The translations under genes and the position numbers were made by a program. The notes beneath the pieces are model-generated. The model searched no databases, was not told the origin of the DNA, and was given only the letters and a program-made list of their open reading frames with translations. Below are positions 32,101-43,700 of a DNA stretch of 60,000 nucleotides, in pieces; within the stretch, counting starts at the first letter, position 1, and every line of letters begins with the position of its first letter. The DNA is taken from NCBI RefSeq assembly GCF_932526225.1, contig NC_064034.1, positions 2,096,001-2,156,000 of the forward strand. Direction: 5' to 3'. Origin of the DNA: Nematostella vectensis. Taxonomy: Eukaryota > Cnidaria > Anthozoa > Actiniaria > Edwardsiidae.

Positions 32101-35039
32101 TCATATAGAACTGGAGTTCGAAATAAGCACCCACTTCAAATTAGAGTACCGTTACATCTCTAAAAATAAAATTACTCTCCAGGGTTAGACCAAGCATTTG
32201 TGATAATGACTGTAACTACTCTACAATGCTAGCGACTTATATATGAAAGTGTTTTTGGTGATATATCCCTAAGACTTGCATTAGACATCATTGAATACTC
32301 ACACATAATATCGGTCCGTATGCCCGCCCTGTGGAAGAGTTTTGATACGGAATTGTAGTAGACATGAGGGGCCTTGCCCTTCTTACTGTATGGATTGATG
32401 ATAACTTTCAGCATTTTTGGTCTGTGAGGGAAGCCTATAAATCAAACAAAGATCATAGAACACTGTTCTTTGGGGCATTTGTCTCATCGCAGATCTATAT
32501 TTAGATCGAGAGGTATCAGGGGTGGGGCAGGGTCACTCCCCCATTCAAAGTAAAATTTTGAAGGAATGTTTAGGAGAAAAAATACATCTTGCATTGTATT
32601 CCGGATGTTGCCCCTCCACCAACAAGATTTCCAGGACCTACTCCCTGGTGAAAGGTGCTTGTCAATACTACCTAATGGGAAACACAGGTGACCCAGGTTG
32701 TTACCATGTCTGTTTAAATAAATTCAATTCCCAGTAGAAACATGGATAGTATCTTTCTGTTTCACTGCCATGAATTTAACTTGTTGTATGGCAGATTACT
32801 AAAGCTTGCGTTCCTCAGATCCAAGATTAGCCATCCGAGAATGGTATTAGAATTTTAAATGTGAAGTGCGTAGAACATGGCCTATAAGTGCTATTTTATC
32901 TTAATATATGACAAAGACATAATTAAGCCTACCTAACTTGCAGGATACAGATAACTTACTATTTATTAGTTTCAAAATGTTATCCATAAAATAGCAAATC
33001 ACAATTGTCCAATCATGGTGTGTTTTTTTTTAACCATGTACCACCGGTACTTTAATTCACTATTATTATTCTATAAAATGTGTATGAAAAGCTATCCTCC
33101 TATTTATGTTACACCTTTCAGTATAGTATAGCCTAAATGGGATGGGAGTATTAAAAACTCAATAATCTTACTCTTCAACTTGTCATTGATAGCAGTCACC
33201 CAGTGCTGGCATGAATCTTCATCTGTGCACTCTAGCACCATATTGGTCTCACTAAGTGTTCGGTCCTTGTTTTTGGAGTACGTGAACACTGCCACGCCCA
33301 CAAGCTCACCCCGGGTCATAGGACTCTTCAGAGATTTTCTTTTCTTGATCATGGCTCCTATCAAATCCAGGAGCTTAAGAGATCTTGTACTCACAGCATA
33401 CTGTTTCTTCTTGGAGCCTGTTATAAAGATTGACATTAGCCCTTGGCAGCCATCAAAAATCAAAAGATTTAGACTCAATTTACCAAAGTCAATCATAAAA
33501 TAGTGCAACAGCTTCTCACATTCACAGGCACCGCGGAGAGGGAGGGGCTGGAAGGGCTAAAGCCCCACCACTTATCAAGAAATTGTTATATATTTCTTAT
33601 ATTCACCCCCCTCCCCCTAGTTTTGTAATACACTTTTTCAGCCCTACCACTTGAAAGTATGCTCTGTAATCCCTGATTCAGCTGAAGGAAATAATTAAAT
33701 GCTTTCCCAGCCTAACTGATTTGACACAACCAGCACTGAGACTCAGGTATTGTAATTCTGTATGTAATTAAGGGGAACCTTGCCTTTAGGATATGTTTGA
33801 GATGTGCTATTTGTCTCAAATCAGTGATAGTCTGAGATGATGGGCCTAGCCACAGGGAGCCCACTCAATTCAGCGCATTGTTTATTTAGCATGTGCTTTG
33901 GACTTCGTTTATGAATATCAATTAGGTCATGAAGTTCTCATTAAAACTCCTTCCAAATACATATGTCTTACTCTTTATTGCATCCATTCATGTTTGGAAC
34001 ACTTATTTTATGCCCCTGCATTGAATTTTTTTCAGAAATATTCTGGTTTGCAAAAACCCGATTTCAAGCCTTAAGGCTCAAGTTCAGACAAGGGTGGAAA
34101 GTTTTTTCCACCCATTCTGCTGAATTAATTTGTATTTAAATAAAATCAAAGCCAAAAAGAAATTTCTCCACATATATCGCTAGAGTGCTGATAGAGCTAA
34201 CTTCTGGTGGCAATTGCTGCTATTATAAAGCACAGGCGATCAATTGCGATTTAAAATTACACCTTACCTCCAAATCTGTCTGACCACAACATTTTGGCGA
34301 AAAATTCGACAAAAAGACATCCAGAGGAGGCAGGAGTTTCTTTGCATTCGACACAAAATCCCGGGTCCCAGGTGGGTCAAAATTCGACAGGGAAAAAATT
34401 TGACGCAGGGGTGTGAAACAAGAGTCCCAAACATGAATGGACACAATAAAGTATAAGACATATGCATTTGGAAGAAGTTTTACTGAAGACTCCGTGACCT
34501 AATTGATATTCACACACAAAGTTTAAAGCTCAAGCTGAATAAACAATGCGCTGGGTTGAGTGGGCTCCCTGTGGCCTAGCTTGCCAATCTTTCCCCACCC
34601 CTCTGAGAAATTGCATAAGAATATGAAGTATAGTATAGATAAGAAAATCCATGTTTCTTAAAACCCTTGCTTTAGCCTTTTCATTGGAACTTCTGGATCC
34701 TCCCCTGGTAATAAAGAAATGCATGATATCCTTTCCCTTTATATACTAGGATTTAACCTTTAAAACCAAAATACAATGACTTAAACAAGCTGTTATCAAA
34801 TAACTAGAGAACTTTAGACATCGGTGAATACAGCACATTGACTCGCTTATGAATTAGGATTTTAGAGCGTTTGAATGGTTGAAATATTGAATTACGAGTT
34901 TTAAAGCTTACTTAGTAACTTTATACTTCATACCTTTTTTCTCGCTGAATTTTGGCGACCACACAATCTCTTCATCGTTCAAACTTACATCAAACGGCTT
35001 TCCCGCTATTCCAAACACAGCCTTTAGCAGTGTCTTCAT
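26105..35039 (-). CDS. CERK: Ceramide kinase
   Basis: It phosphorylates ceramide to ceramide-1-phosphate at Golgi and plasma membranes (family knowledge). Exons from the ATG: 35039-34934, 33417-33172, 32434-32303, 31713-31647, 31150-30993, 30507-30433, 29759-29585, 29317-29237, 27865-27816, 27444-27248, 26746-26520, 26168-26105. All phases agree, giving 525 aa, close to vertebrate CERK. Exon 2 encodes a PH-like segment (GELVGVAVFTYSK to CQHWVTAINDKLK). The lipid-kinase catalytic core follows: LKVIINPYSKKGK, LTERAGHAWDYL, VCVGGDGIVHEVVNGIL, MRIGIIPAGSTDVIAFS and SLAYGFLGDV. The CERK-specific CXXXCXXC motif is present as CRRGCKTC (about residues 344-351), split by the intron between exons 8 and 9. 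This separates it from CERK-like and sphingosine kinases. The C-terminus has HLGDGYTDMIIVR and WNVDGE. No TATA box was seen upstream of 35039. Confidence 0.93.
26964..27081. repeat. (ATTC)n passing into (ATTT)n microsatellite
   Basis: About 24 uninterrupted ATTC units are followed by about five ATTT units, in the ceramide kinase intron between exons 10 and 11. Confidence 0.98.
27987..28843. repeat. Heptamer array, about 120 units (GGTGTAC / GGTGTTT / GGTTTAT)
   Basis: Seven-base units beginning GGT alternate among GGTGTAC, GGTGTTT, GGTTTAT and GGTGTAT over about 857 bp, with rare slips such as GGTGTAGGTG near 28190. It lies in the ceramide kinase intron between exons 8 and 9. Because 7 is not a multiple of 3, no frame acquires stops readily. 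The long plus-strand open frames here are therefore not genes. Confidence 0.95.
28895..29223. mobile_element. MITE, about 330 bp, TIR tips CAGTCCCT
   Basis: The arms 28949-28994 and 29114-29159 are reverse complements with two mismatches in 46 bases (CACTGACAGTAG, TTATAAAGGAATGTA). The similarity resumes at the tips: CAGTCCCTTGGGCTATG at the left, and at the right end the reverse complement of CAGTCCCTGGTGTTCTATTC. The right end is about 12 bp from the exon 8 donor (29236) of the ceramide kinase gene. Confidence 0.7.
29321..29434. repeat. 57-bp tandem duplication beside the acceptor of ceramide kinase exon 8
   Basis: Two essentially identical 57-bp copies (starts 29321 and 29378; shared GAATGCTCCTAGAGTGGGAC) sit directly upstream, on the minus strand, of the acceptor used at 29317. 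On the minus strand each copy carries further acceptor-like words (CCCCTACAG, CCACTCTAG). Confidence 0.9.
30200..30432. repeat. 27-bp array of 9-bp subunits at the donor of ceramide kinase exon 6
   Basis: The unit is made of AAAGATCCT, AAAGATCCA and GAAGATTCG in order, about eight copies, decaying towards 30200. The array reaches the exon 6 splice donor: the minus-strand intron begins GTGAGGATCTTTC, and GGATCTTTC is the repeat word. It is intronic; the plus-strand Lys-Asp-Pro-rich frame is not supported as a gene. Confidence 0.9.
31138..31400 (-). repeat. Ten-copy 25-bp array that repeats the exon 5 splice acceptor of ceramide kinase
   Basis: Copies start at 31146 and then every 25 bp to 31371, with a broken copy at 31396. 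On the minus strand each unit is intron end TTTTACTTGTAG followed by exon start AGTGGTATGTGTG. The exon starts at 31150, in the copy nearest the exon. That copy alone continues into the coding sequence (VVCVGGDG). Use of any upstream copy would read VVCVFYL and then TAG, because the next unit's TTTTACTTGTAG falls in frame. Confidence 0.95.
33844..34581. mobile_element. MITE, about 740 bp, with ~160-bp terminal inverted repeats
   Basis: The left arm (33844-34003) and right arm (34421-34581) are diverged reverse complements, sharing CCACAGGGAGCCCACTCAA, GCGCATTGTTTATT, GAATATCAATTAGGTCA and CCATTCATGTTTGG. The centre is non-coding. It lies in the first intron of the ceramide kinase gene. Confidence 0.8.
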
Positions 35040-35597
35040 TCTGAATCAGAAAGTCCTCAAGGAGAATCGCTCAACTACAGATCAAATATTTGGAGAGGTA
35101 TAAGCTCCTGCTGTCAGAAAAACGATGCATGTTCGCATCGATCCCCAAAATAACAAAGGGATCAATAAGGTCGTAAGATCATCTTCAATCTGTCAGAGAA
35201 TTAAATACGAAGGTTAAGTGGGAATTCCATTCACGAAGCACCTCTTTATTTGTATGTGTGCTTTATGCTTTGAGAAGCTTAGACCACAGGCTTCCCGCCC
35301 TCCTCAGATAAGGAACGGAACTGGGAACGAGGCTACAGGGAGCTCACTTTTGTATACATTGTTGAAGGGCTCTTGTTTCGTTTAGCTTTGCGTCACTTTT
35401 CATATCAAGAAAATTTAGCCAAAAATTGTCGTTTTTATATCAAACACGGTATATTATTATATATTATTATTTGGAAAACCAGCAAAATTCTTGTCATTTT
35501 TAAGGTTGCCGTACCGCAGGTGTTTCGTAAACTTTATGACTTGTAATCAAAAGAGAAAAGCAGTGACTGTGACCATCTTTAGTCAATGGAGAAAGTC

Positions 35598-36057
35598 TAT
35601 GAAAAGAAAGTAAGATTCCTCGGTACCAGACCCCCAAAACGACAACGTTTTCTTCATATGCATGGTAAAAAAATGGGCCCTGACTTTTTTAGCGCTACTT
35701 TTCATAAATGTGAACTTTAGAAGCACACTAGCATACACACATTGGCACCAGTCGGGCCAAGACGGGACGCTAGCACAGTCTATTACCCGTGCAGTTCGGC
35801 AACCATGGACAGCTGTTTCGCAGATTTATTTTGATATAGATATAGCGCAAATGCAAATGATATGTTTTGCCGATATATTTATGTATTTTATTAAAAAACA
35901 TTTATCGTTGGTACTGTATGAATCAAATTACTGGGCAGAAATATGGCGGCAATATAGGGTAAGAAGGAGCCAGGGGGAGTGGTCCAGCCCCACTTTCCAT
36001 ATAAAGAAATTCTTGTCTTTTTAGGGGTCTGGTACCGAGGAATTTTAGTCTTTTCAT
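35598..36057. mobile_element. MITE, about 460 bp, with ~40-bp terminal inverted repeats
   Basis: ATTCCTCGGTACCAGACCC near 35612 faces GGGTCTGGTACCGAGGAATT near 36026, and the arms extend outward through ATGAAAAG / CTTTTCAT. A 120-codon frame between the arms (35662-36024) has no recognisable domain and is not called as a gene. Confidence 0.7.
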
Positions 36058-37021
36058 TGTCCAATAAAGCTATTACGGCATAGTCGCTACGTCTCAGTTG
36101 TGAGCGAATATTCTTGAAAAATCACTTTGCCTCCCCCCCCCCCCCTCCTCCTTAAGTAAAAATCTTGGCTACGCCCATAGAGCAAACACCTCTTGTAGTT
36201 TAATGTAGTTTATGAAGGATTCATTAATTTTTAAGTACTTTTCAAACATATGTACGTATGACCATATCTGGGGAAACCGATAAAGGTTGGATATTAGCAT
36301 GTAAGTATAAAGAAAAAAACACATTTGAGGATTCGCCCTTTATGTGGAATTAAACGCTATATGAAGGTGATGGCACGCGAAATAAAGATCGGTATAAGTA
36401 GAAAGACTACAAGCAAGGCTGTCGAAACATTAGGTGGTCTGCAGTCGTGGTGCAGACAACCTATAAATCTACCAAATGTTGAAAAAGATGTTGTACACCT
36501 GTGCAACAAAGTAGTTGCGTTGACGTTTTGAGCGTTAGCCTTGTTTATAGCTAGAAACAAAGACTGACCTCACAAGAGAATATCTGTTCCGACCAGGTAC
36601 AGCAGATAAGGACATTTGTGGCACTTTCTTTTCGACTACATCGGAGGCGCGGATAAAGGCACTTTATGGAGATAATCATTTAGAATAATTTATTACGTAA
36701 TTATCAATCAAGATTTTCAACAGCTCATTGCGTCGGGCTATAATAAACATGGTGAGCTATGATAAATCTATAATAGACTGTGGTAAAACTTATGATACCA
36801 TAATACTAAAAGCCAAGAGGAATGATGAAAACTATATAAACAGTTCTATTAAAAATGTTAAACTATCATAGAACTATAAAAATTAGTCTATGATAATACA
36901 TCAATATTTTACCTGTCAAACCTAACAATGCCACTGGTTAAGACATTGCAAGTAAACAAAAAGGCGATCCTACGCAAACGCTACGCGTATTTACGACTGG
37001 TCAAGGCACCGCCAATCGATC
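36058..37021. other. Gene-free stretch
   Basis: Nothing coding was recognised. 36740-36910 is AT-rich with several ATGATA/TATCAT words that form small imperfect palindromes. A poly-C run lies near 36134. Confidence 0.5.
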
Positions 37022-37745
37022 AGCTGATGTGGAACCGGAGGGGAAAACGCCAAACCAGCTGGTGACGTAGAACCAGGTGAAGTCCCTAGTTGGTGATGTG
37101 AAACCACAATCATGGTCACATTGCATTGAGACACAGGGTTCCGGTGCGATTGAAAAAGCATGCGCGCATAATCTATTTTTGTTTTGAGTTGAATGCTCCT
37201 TTAGAACCTATAATGTCAAAATAACGCAAATCAGGACTGTTTTACGATAAAGTTAATTCTATTGACTATTAGCTTAGCGTTTATGGACTTATAAGGCCTT
37301 GAGTGCTGCTTTCACATACTTTATGGAACGCGCAATTTACCCCCCCCCCCCCCCTCCGTCTCCCCCCCTCTTCAATGTTGGATTGTTGGATGATGCCAAC
37401 GCCAAAACACTTGACGCAACATTGAAGGGGGGGGGGGGTTCTAAGAGGGGTTGCAAATATTATTTTACGGGTTTTGTGTTTTCTTGCATGGATTATTGTT
37501 TTGAAAATTTGGACAAATTCCGACAATGTCACAATGATTTTTACCATGATTGCAGGTGCAGAAAATGCCAAACCAGTTGGTGATTTGAAACAAGGTGAAG
37601 AAATTACACACTAGTTGACGAGTTGGAAGTCCCTTCTTAAGCAGTTTGTGGTGTAGAACCAGGTGAAGATAAACCAGTTGGTGGTGTGGAATGAGTTTAA
37701 GTCTACGCAAAACCAATTGGTGATGTAAAACCAGGGGAAGTCTCT
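37022..37745. repeat. Decayed continuation of the 39-bp minisatellite, split by a ~450-bp insertion
   Basis: Recognisable but degraded 39-bp units occur at 37022-37106 (CCAAACCAGCTGGTGACG, AACCAGGTGAAGTC) and 37556-37745, beyond the GPCR A stop codon. The piece between (about 37107-37555) starts with CAATCATGGT and ends with ACCATGATTG. It contains a second inverted pair around 37365-37435 (CTTCAATGTTG / CAACATTGAAG) with poly-C and poly-G runs. It looks like an inserted small inverted-repeat element. Confidence 0.6.
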
Positions 37746-40700
37746 GCCAAACCAGCTGGTGATGTGGAACCAAGTGAAGTCTTTGCCAAACCAGTTGGTG
37801 ATGTGGAATCAGGTGAAGTATCTGCCAAACCAGCTGGTGATGTGGAACCAGGTGAAGTATCTGCCAAACCAGCTTGTAATGTGGAACCAGGTGAAGTATC
37901 TGCCAAACCAGTTGGTGATGTGGAACCAAGTGAAGTCTTTGCCAAACCAGTTGGTGATGTGGAACCAGGTGAAGTCTCTGCCAAACCAGCTGGTGATGTG
38001 GAACCAGGTGAAGTATCTGCCAAACCAGTTGGGGATGTGGAACCAAGTGAAGTCTCTGCCAAACTAGCTGGTGATGTGGAACCAGGTGAAGTATCTGCCA
38101 AACCAGCTGGTGATGTGGAACCAGGTGAAGTCTCTGCCAAACCAGCTGGTGATGTGGAACCAGGTGAAGTATCTGCCAAACCAGCTGGTGATGTGGAACC
38201 AGGTGAAGTCTCTGCCAAACCAGCTGGTGATGTGGAACCAGGTGAAGTCTTTGCCAAACCAGTTGGTGATGTTGAACAAGGCGAAGTCACGTACAAGCCA
38301 GCTGGTGAGGTGGAACAAGAAGAAACTGCCAAATCAGCTGATGAAGTAGTTCCTTGTGAATCAATTTCCGTAAGTGGCAAAGCACTTTTGATTGAAGGTA
38401 TCAGGGTGTCAACGTCTTTAAATTGCCCTGTTTTTAAGGTGGACTCACTTTGTCGGTTTCCCGGAACTGTTGCTAAGGCAGACGTTCCCGGGTCTGTTGC
38501 TAAGGCAGACGTGCTTTCGTGCACTGTTATAGAAGCCACTTGACTAGTTTCAGTTGGAATGGGCGTCCTTCCAGTTGCCAAGTTTTCTTCCGTATCTTGA
38601 CTCTAGAAAAAAAACATCGTTTTTAGAACCACAGGAACCACATGTTTTGAACGCTACAAAGGAGTTAGCGAGCTAATTGATCTGATCAAAGGGCTTATCA
38701 GTTATGCAATGATTGTACAGGGAGCTTATCCTGACTGGGAGTGCTTTTGCACGCAGTCTGTAAATGTACTTTTTCCGTTCTGCCGTTTGGTGGAAAAGGC
38801 TCGGGCTTACCGCGTAGTTATGGACAAAGTGATAACCTATGACGATACATACATAGTCTGCTTTGATTGGTCTCCTCAATGCTTTATAAAAACAAAAGTA
38901 AGTGAAAAAAATACTCTCGTTTACAGTGCCGTTTTTGTTCACCTATGATGAGGTCATGGCAGTATAATATTGATTAATGTACAGGTGGAAAGTAAGTTAC
39001 AATCACACGTACCTCAGTAACAGTGTGCTTGAGCTTTGAGTTAGATTTCAGATAAACCCGTTTTCGGCGCTGCCCTCTTGCGAGCCCTACCAATACCAGC
39101 CGATAGTCCTTTGTGATTAGCAAATAGAGAATGGGATCGATTGTCGCTACGATGTGTGGAAGGTAGCCAACGAAGAAGCCTATCTTCATCGGTATCTGCA
39201 AGCCCTATGATGGTAAGATAAAGTGAGGTGAGGTGAGGTGAGGTGAGGTGAGGTGAGGTGAGGTGAGGTGAGGTGAGGTGAGGTGAGGTGAGGTGAGGTG
39301 AGGTGAGGTGAGGTGAGGTGAGGTGAGGTGAGGTGAGGTGAGGTGAGGTGAGGTGAGGTGAGGTGAGGTGAGGTGAGGTGAGGTGAGGTGAGGTGAGGTG
39401 AGGTGAGGTGAGTGAGCTGAGCTGAGCTGAGCTAAGCTGAGCTGATACATACCTTAAAAAATATTTCACAAAGAGTGATACCAAAGTAGACTCCATAAAT
39501 AATGACAAACGGAAAGATAATGATAAGCATTTTGAGAGCCATTCGGATTTCTCTTTTGCTTGTGGTGTACTTGTGGACAGCATTCCTATTCCTCTGACAA
39601 ATGTTTTGCTGAAAAGTGGTCCAGCGAAGGTGATGCCGCACCACTCGCATAATCTGAAGGAATATCGTATGCATCATGAGCAAACAGTGTAGTTGTAAGG
39701 GCAGAAGGGAAGTTGGGTGGATACCTAAATGCTAGTTCCATGACATTGATGCAAGAGAGGGGGTTAGGAAGAGATTGGACATGATCCAGCATCAGTAGTA
39801 TGATAAATTCACGACAATAGGTAAGAATTTGAAAATTCCCATGCAGCCATTGTGACGCATTTTTATCCCACTCAAACAATTCTAATACAAACGCATATTG
39901 TTGGCAAATCATATCCTGATTTTCGTAGCCTTTAACACTCAGTGAGCTTTTGTCATGTTCTTTGACTTATTTAGAAAGAGAGAATAGTAGTAGCATAGGC
40001 AAAACAGGTTGCATCTCATGGATTATGACTCTTTAAATTCATGCTTCATTTTATTTGAAGCGGAAGTGAACATATTTATAATATATATTTATAATATGTA
40101 GTATAATATGCTAGCTAGCGGCTGCTGTTTGAATACTAGCCTTCAAACAAATATGTAGTATAATATGCTAGCTAGCTGGCTGCTGTTTGAATACTAGCCT
40201 TAACACAAGTGATGAATATGAAGAGTACGGGGACACAATAGGCTATCAGAGTAAGCACGATTAGAAACACTTTGTTGAAGAGTTGCATCTCGGAAGGCTC
40301 GGTGAAGTGGCGTGCAAAGGAAATGAATCCAGCTGCGAAGGAGATGGCCCAAGCGGCTGCCATGTACCAGCGAATGCGGGCTTTGAAGAAGATCACGGGG
40401 TATTTCATGGGATGGGTGACAGCAAGGTACCTATATTATCATTAAAGAGAAACGATTAGGAAAACCTCACAAGTAATGAAATAGTGAAGAAAGGGTCAAT
40501 CAGAAAAAGGCAGAAATGCGCGTAGGGCTCTGCCTTGATTAGCTTGCCGCTTTTGTGTGGGAGGGCTAGATAATATAAAATATGCATCTATGACCAATGC
40601 CCAGCTCCAAAAACTAATGTTTATATTTAGGCGCTAGGCAATTCTGTATTTCATTATCATATCCTAAGGGGAAAAACTATCAAATATAAAACTATACATC

Positions 40701-43700
40701 AAATACAAAATGTAAAAAAACCTGATGATGTGAAAGAATAGTGTTGTAGTTTTACTTCCGGTTAATTAGCATATCTCTCGCACATGCGCACCCGGATTGA
40801 GTTCCTCGTGTAGTCCGCCATGTTTTGTACTGTGTTAATAAAATAGGTAATAAAAAGCCTTCAAGTCAACTTATTACATGGTGTCAGAAGCAAACTGAAG
40901 GAAAATCACTCTCAAACATACCAGGTCGGTATTTTACGAGAAATCTAGCAAGTTTACACAAGGAAAATGGCCGAACTCACTGGACTCACTAGCCCTCGTA
41001 TGGACTGGAATGCAACCGATCTTCAACAAGCGCTAAAAAAGTTCAAGGCAACCGTCGAATTGTACTTTTCTGGCCCGCTTAAGTCCAAATCGGAGGAAGA
41101 AAAGGTCAGTTATCTGTTGATATGGACGGGAGAAGAAGGAATTGAATTAGTTTCTACGTGGTCGCTAACCTCAGACGAGAAGAAAAAGCTGTCAACTTAC
41201 TGGGAGAAGTTTGAAGAATGCGTCGCCCCCAAGAGCAATTTTCGCTTAGCACGATTTAAACTACGCACTCTGAAGCAAAAGGACGATGAACCAGTGGATT
41301 CATTTATAAAGAAAGTAAGATTGCTAGCCAGCGAATGCAGGTATGATAATGTAGACGAACACATTATTGACGCTCTAATTTTCGGGTCTCGCCGCCCACG
41401 TTTCCAGGCTAAACTCCTCGAGTTAGACAAAACTCTAACGCTCGCTAAGGCAATAGACATAGCCAGGACTGAGGAAGCCACTTCGGCTCAGTTACAAGAT
41501 ATTAGAGGCACAAACACTATACCTGTACACGCAACAACCCACAAAAGCCCTTCTTCACATCCCAAGACACACTCACGTGAAAATAAACAAATACAAACTT
41601 GTGGGAACTGTGGCACTAGCCATAATGTGACACAAAAATCCCTGTGCCCCGCAAACGGAACAAAATGCAGCAACTGTGGGAAACCAAACCACTGGGCCAA
41701 GGTTTGCCGTTCCACCAAACCCCAAGGTCCCACCCCGAGGGGAAGAGGCAGGCGGGGAAACCGGAACAAATCAAAGCAACAGATAAACACCCTCAGCAAT
41801 GAGAATGCTAGCACTGCACCTGAGCCCCTAGATTCCCCACAGTTATATTTTCACTCTCTGACCATTGATAGTATGTCTCGACAGATCACTCAAGCGCTCG
41901 TCAACATACAGGTTAACTCGAGTAACGGGACACTACCACTGTTATGCAAGATTGACACTGGTGCTGAAGGAAATGTGATCCCATTAAGCAACTACAAGCA
42001 CATCTATCCAGAATCACTCTGCGACATAGACGGCAAGCCCCTCAGCTTAGCCCCATCAGATACAAGGATAACAGCATATGGAGGCCATGAAGTACAACAC
42101 TACGGTACCTGCAACCTCACTTTACTACATAACGGTCAGTCCAGCCCTCATGAATTTCATGTTGTAAACACGACAGGACCTACGATCCTAGGACTACCCA
42201 CATGTACTGCAATGAAGCTTGTAACCCTTAACCACAGTCTAAGCAAAGACCAGGCTGAGCCAGCCGAAATACGACCAGCTCAAGTACCCAAGGATGACCC
42301 TGAGGCAAAGGCAGCTCTACTAAGACAGTATGTTGACTGCTTCGAAGGCATCGGATGCTTCAGCGGAGAGTTCCATATCACACTTGACCCTACAGTACCC
42401 GCTGTGGTTCACCCGCCACGACGAGTCCCTGAAGCACTTCAGGAGCCTCTGCGCAAGGAATTAGAATCCCTCGTACAGCAAGGAATCATCACCAAGGTTG
42501 ATGAACCCACTGACTGGGTCAACTCGCTAGTCTGTTCCACAAAGCGGAATGGCTCCATACGACTCTGCCTTGATCCAAAGGACCTCAACTGCGCCATCAA
42601 ACGTCCACATCATCGTACACCCACTCTTGATGAAGTCTTATCAAAGCTAAGTGGATCCGAGTACTTCTCCATAGTTGACGCCCGCAGCGGTTATTGGAAC
42701 ATAAAGCTTGACCAGGAAAGCTCACTCTATACAACATTTAACTCTCCCCATGGAAGATTCAGATTCCTACGACTACCCTTTGGTCTGATTTGTGCTCAGG
42801 ACATCTTCCAAAAGAAGGTCGATGAAACCTTTGGTGACTTACCTGGGGTGACAGGCATCACAGACGACATAGTTGTTTACGGACGCAACCGTAAGGAGCA
42901 TGACTATAACCTGAAAGCAGTAATGGAGCGTGCCCGTGAAACTGGTCTGAAATTCAATGCTGACAAATGCAAAATTGCCAGCAAGGAACTTGTCTTCTTC
43001 GGACACACCCTAAGTGCAGATGGTCTGAAACTTGACCCTGCTAAGGTCGAAGCCATCAACAACATGGATCCTTCAACGAGCCTCACAGATCTCCAAGTCT
43101 TCCTAGGTATGACGCAATACCTTAGCCGTTTCATACCCAACCTCGCTTCAACAGCAGCGGTCCTCTGGGACTTGACAAGGAAAAGTAGTCAATTCCAGTG
43201 GTGCCCAGAACACCAGAAAGCTGTAGATGACATCAAGAAACTCATCACATCGCCAGCCTCGCTGCAGTATTTCGACAGCACCAAGCCTGTCGTAATCCAG
43301 GTGGATGCATCTCAACGTGGCCTCGGCGCGACACTCATCCAAGATAAAGGCCCTGTGGAGTACAGAAGTAAGCTACTCACTGAAACCGAGAGGAGGTACT
43401 CCAACATAGAAAGGGAAATGCTTGCAGTCGTCCATGGTCTCGAGAAATTCCACTACTACGCTTATGGACGCCACGTCCAGGTCCACACGGACCACAAGCC
43501 ACTGGAGGCAATATTCAAAAAGCATCTGGCCAGCGCGCCACCCCGCATTGCCAGGATGATGCTGCGGATACAGAAATATGACATCGACATTCGATATGTC
43601 CCAGGGAAGGACATACCCCTGGCCGACGCCCTCTCACGACTTAACCCAAGTCCCGGTGACACTATCGCTGGACTTGATGTCTCTATACATGAGCTACACT

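Noticed and set aside
35662-36024. 120-codon frame between MITE arms as a transposase
   Set aside because: No recognisable domain, and too short for a known transposase.
37764-38543. 259-codon plus-strand frame with GDVEPGEVSAKPA repeats
   Set aside because: Open only because the unit is 39 bp. The opposite strand joins in phase to the GPCR exons and ends naturally, so that strand is preferred.
39041-39583. 180-codon minus-strand frame rich in LTSPH
   Set aside because: It reads through the (AGGTG)n intron in a frame different from the receptor exons on either side.
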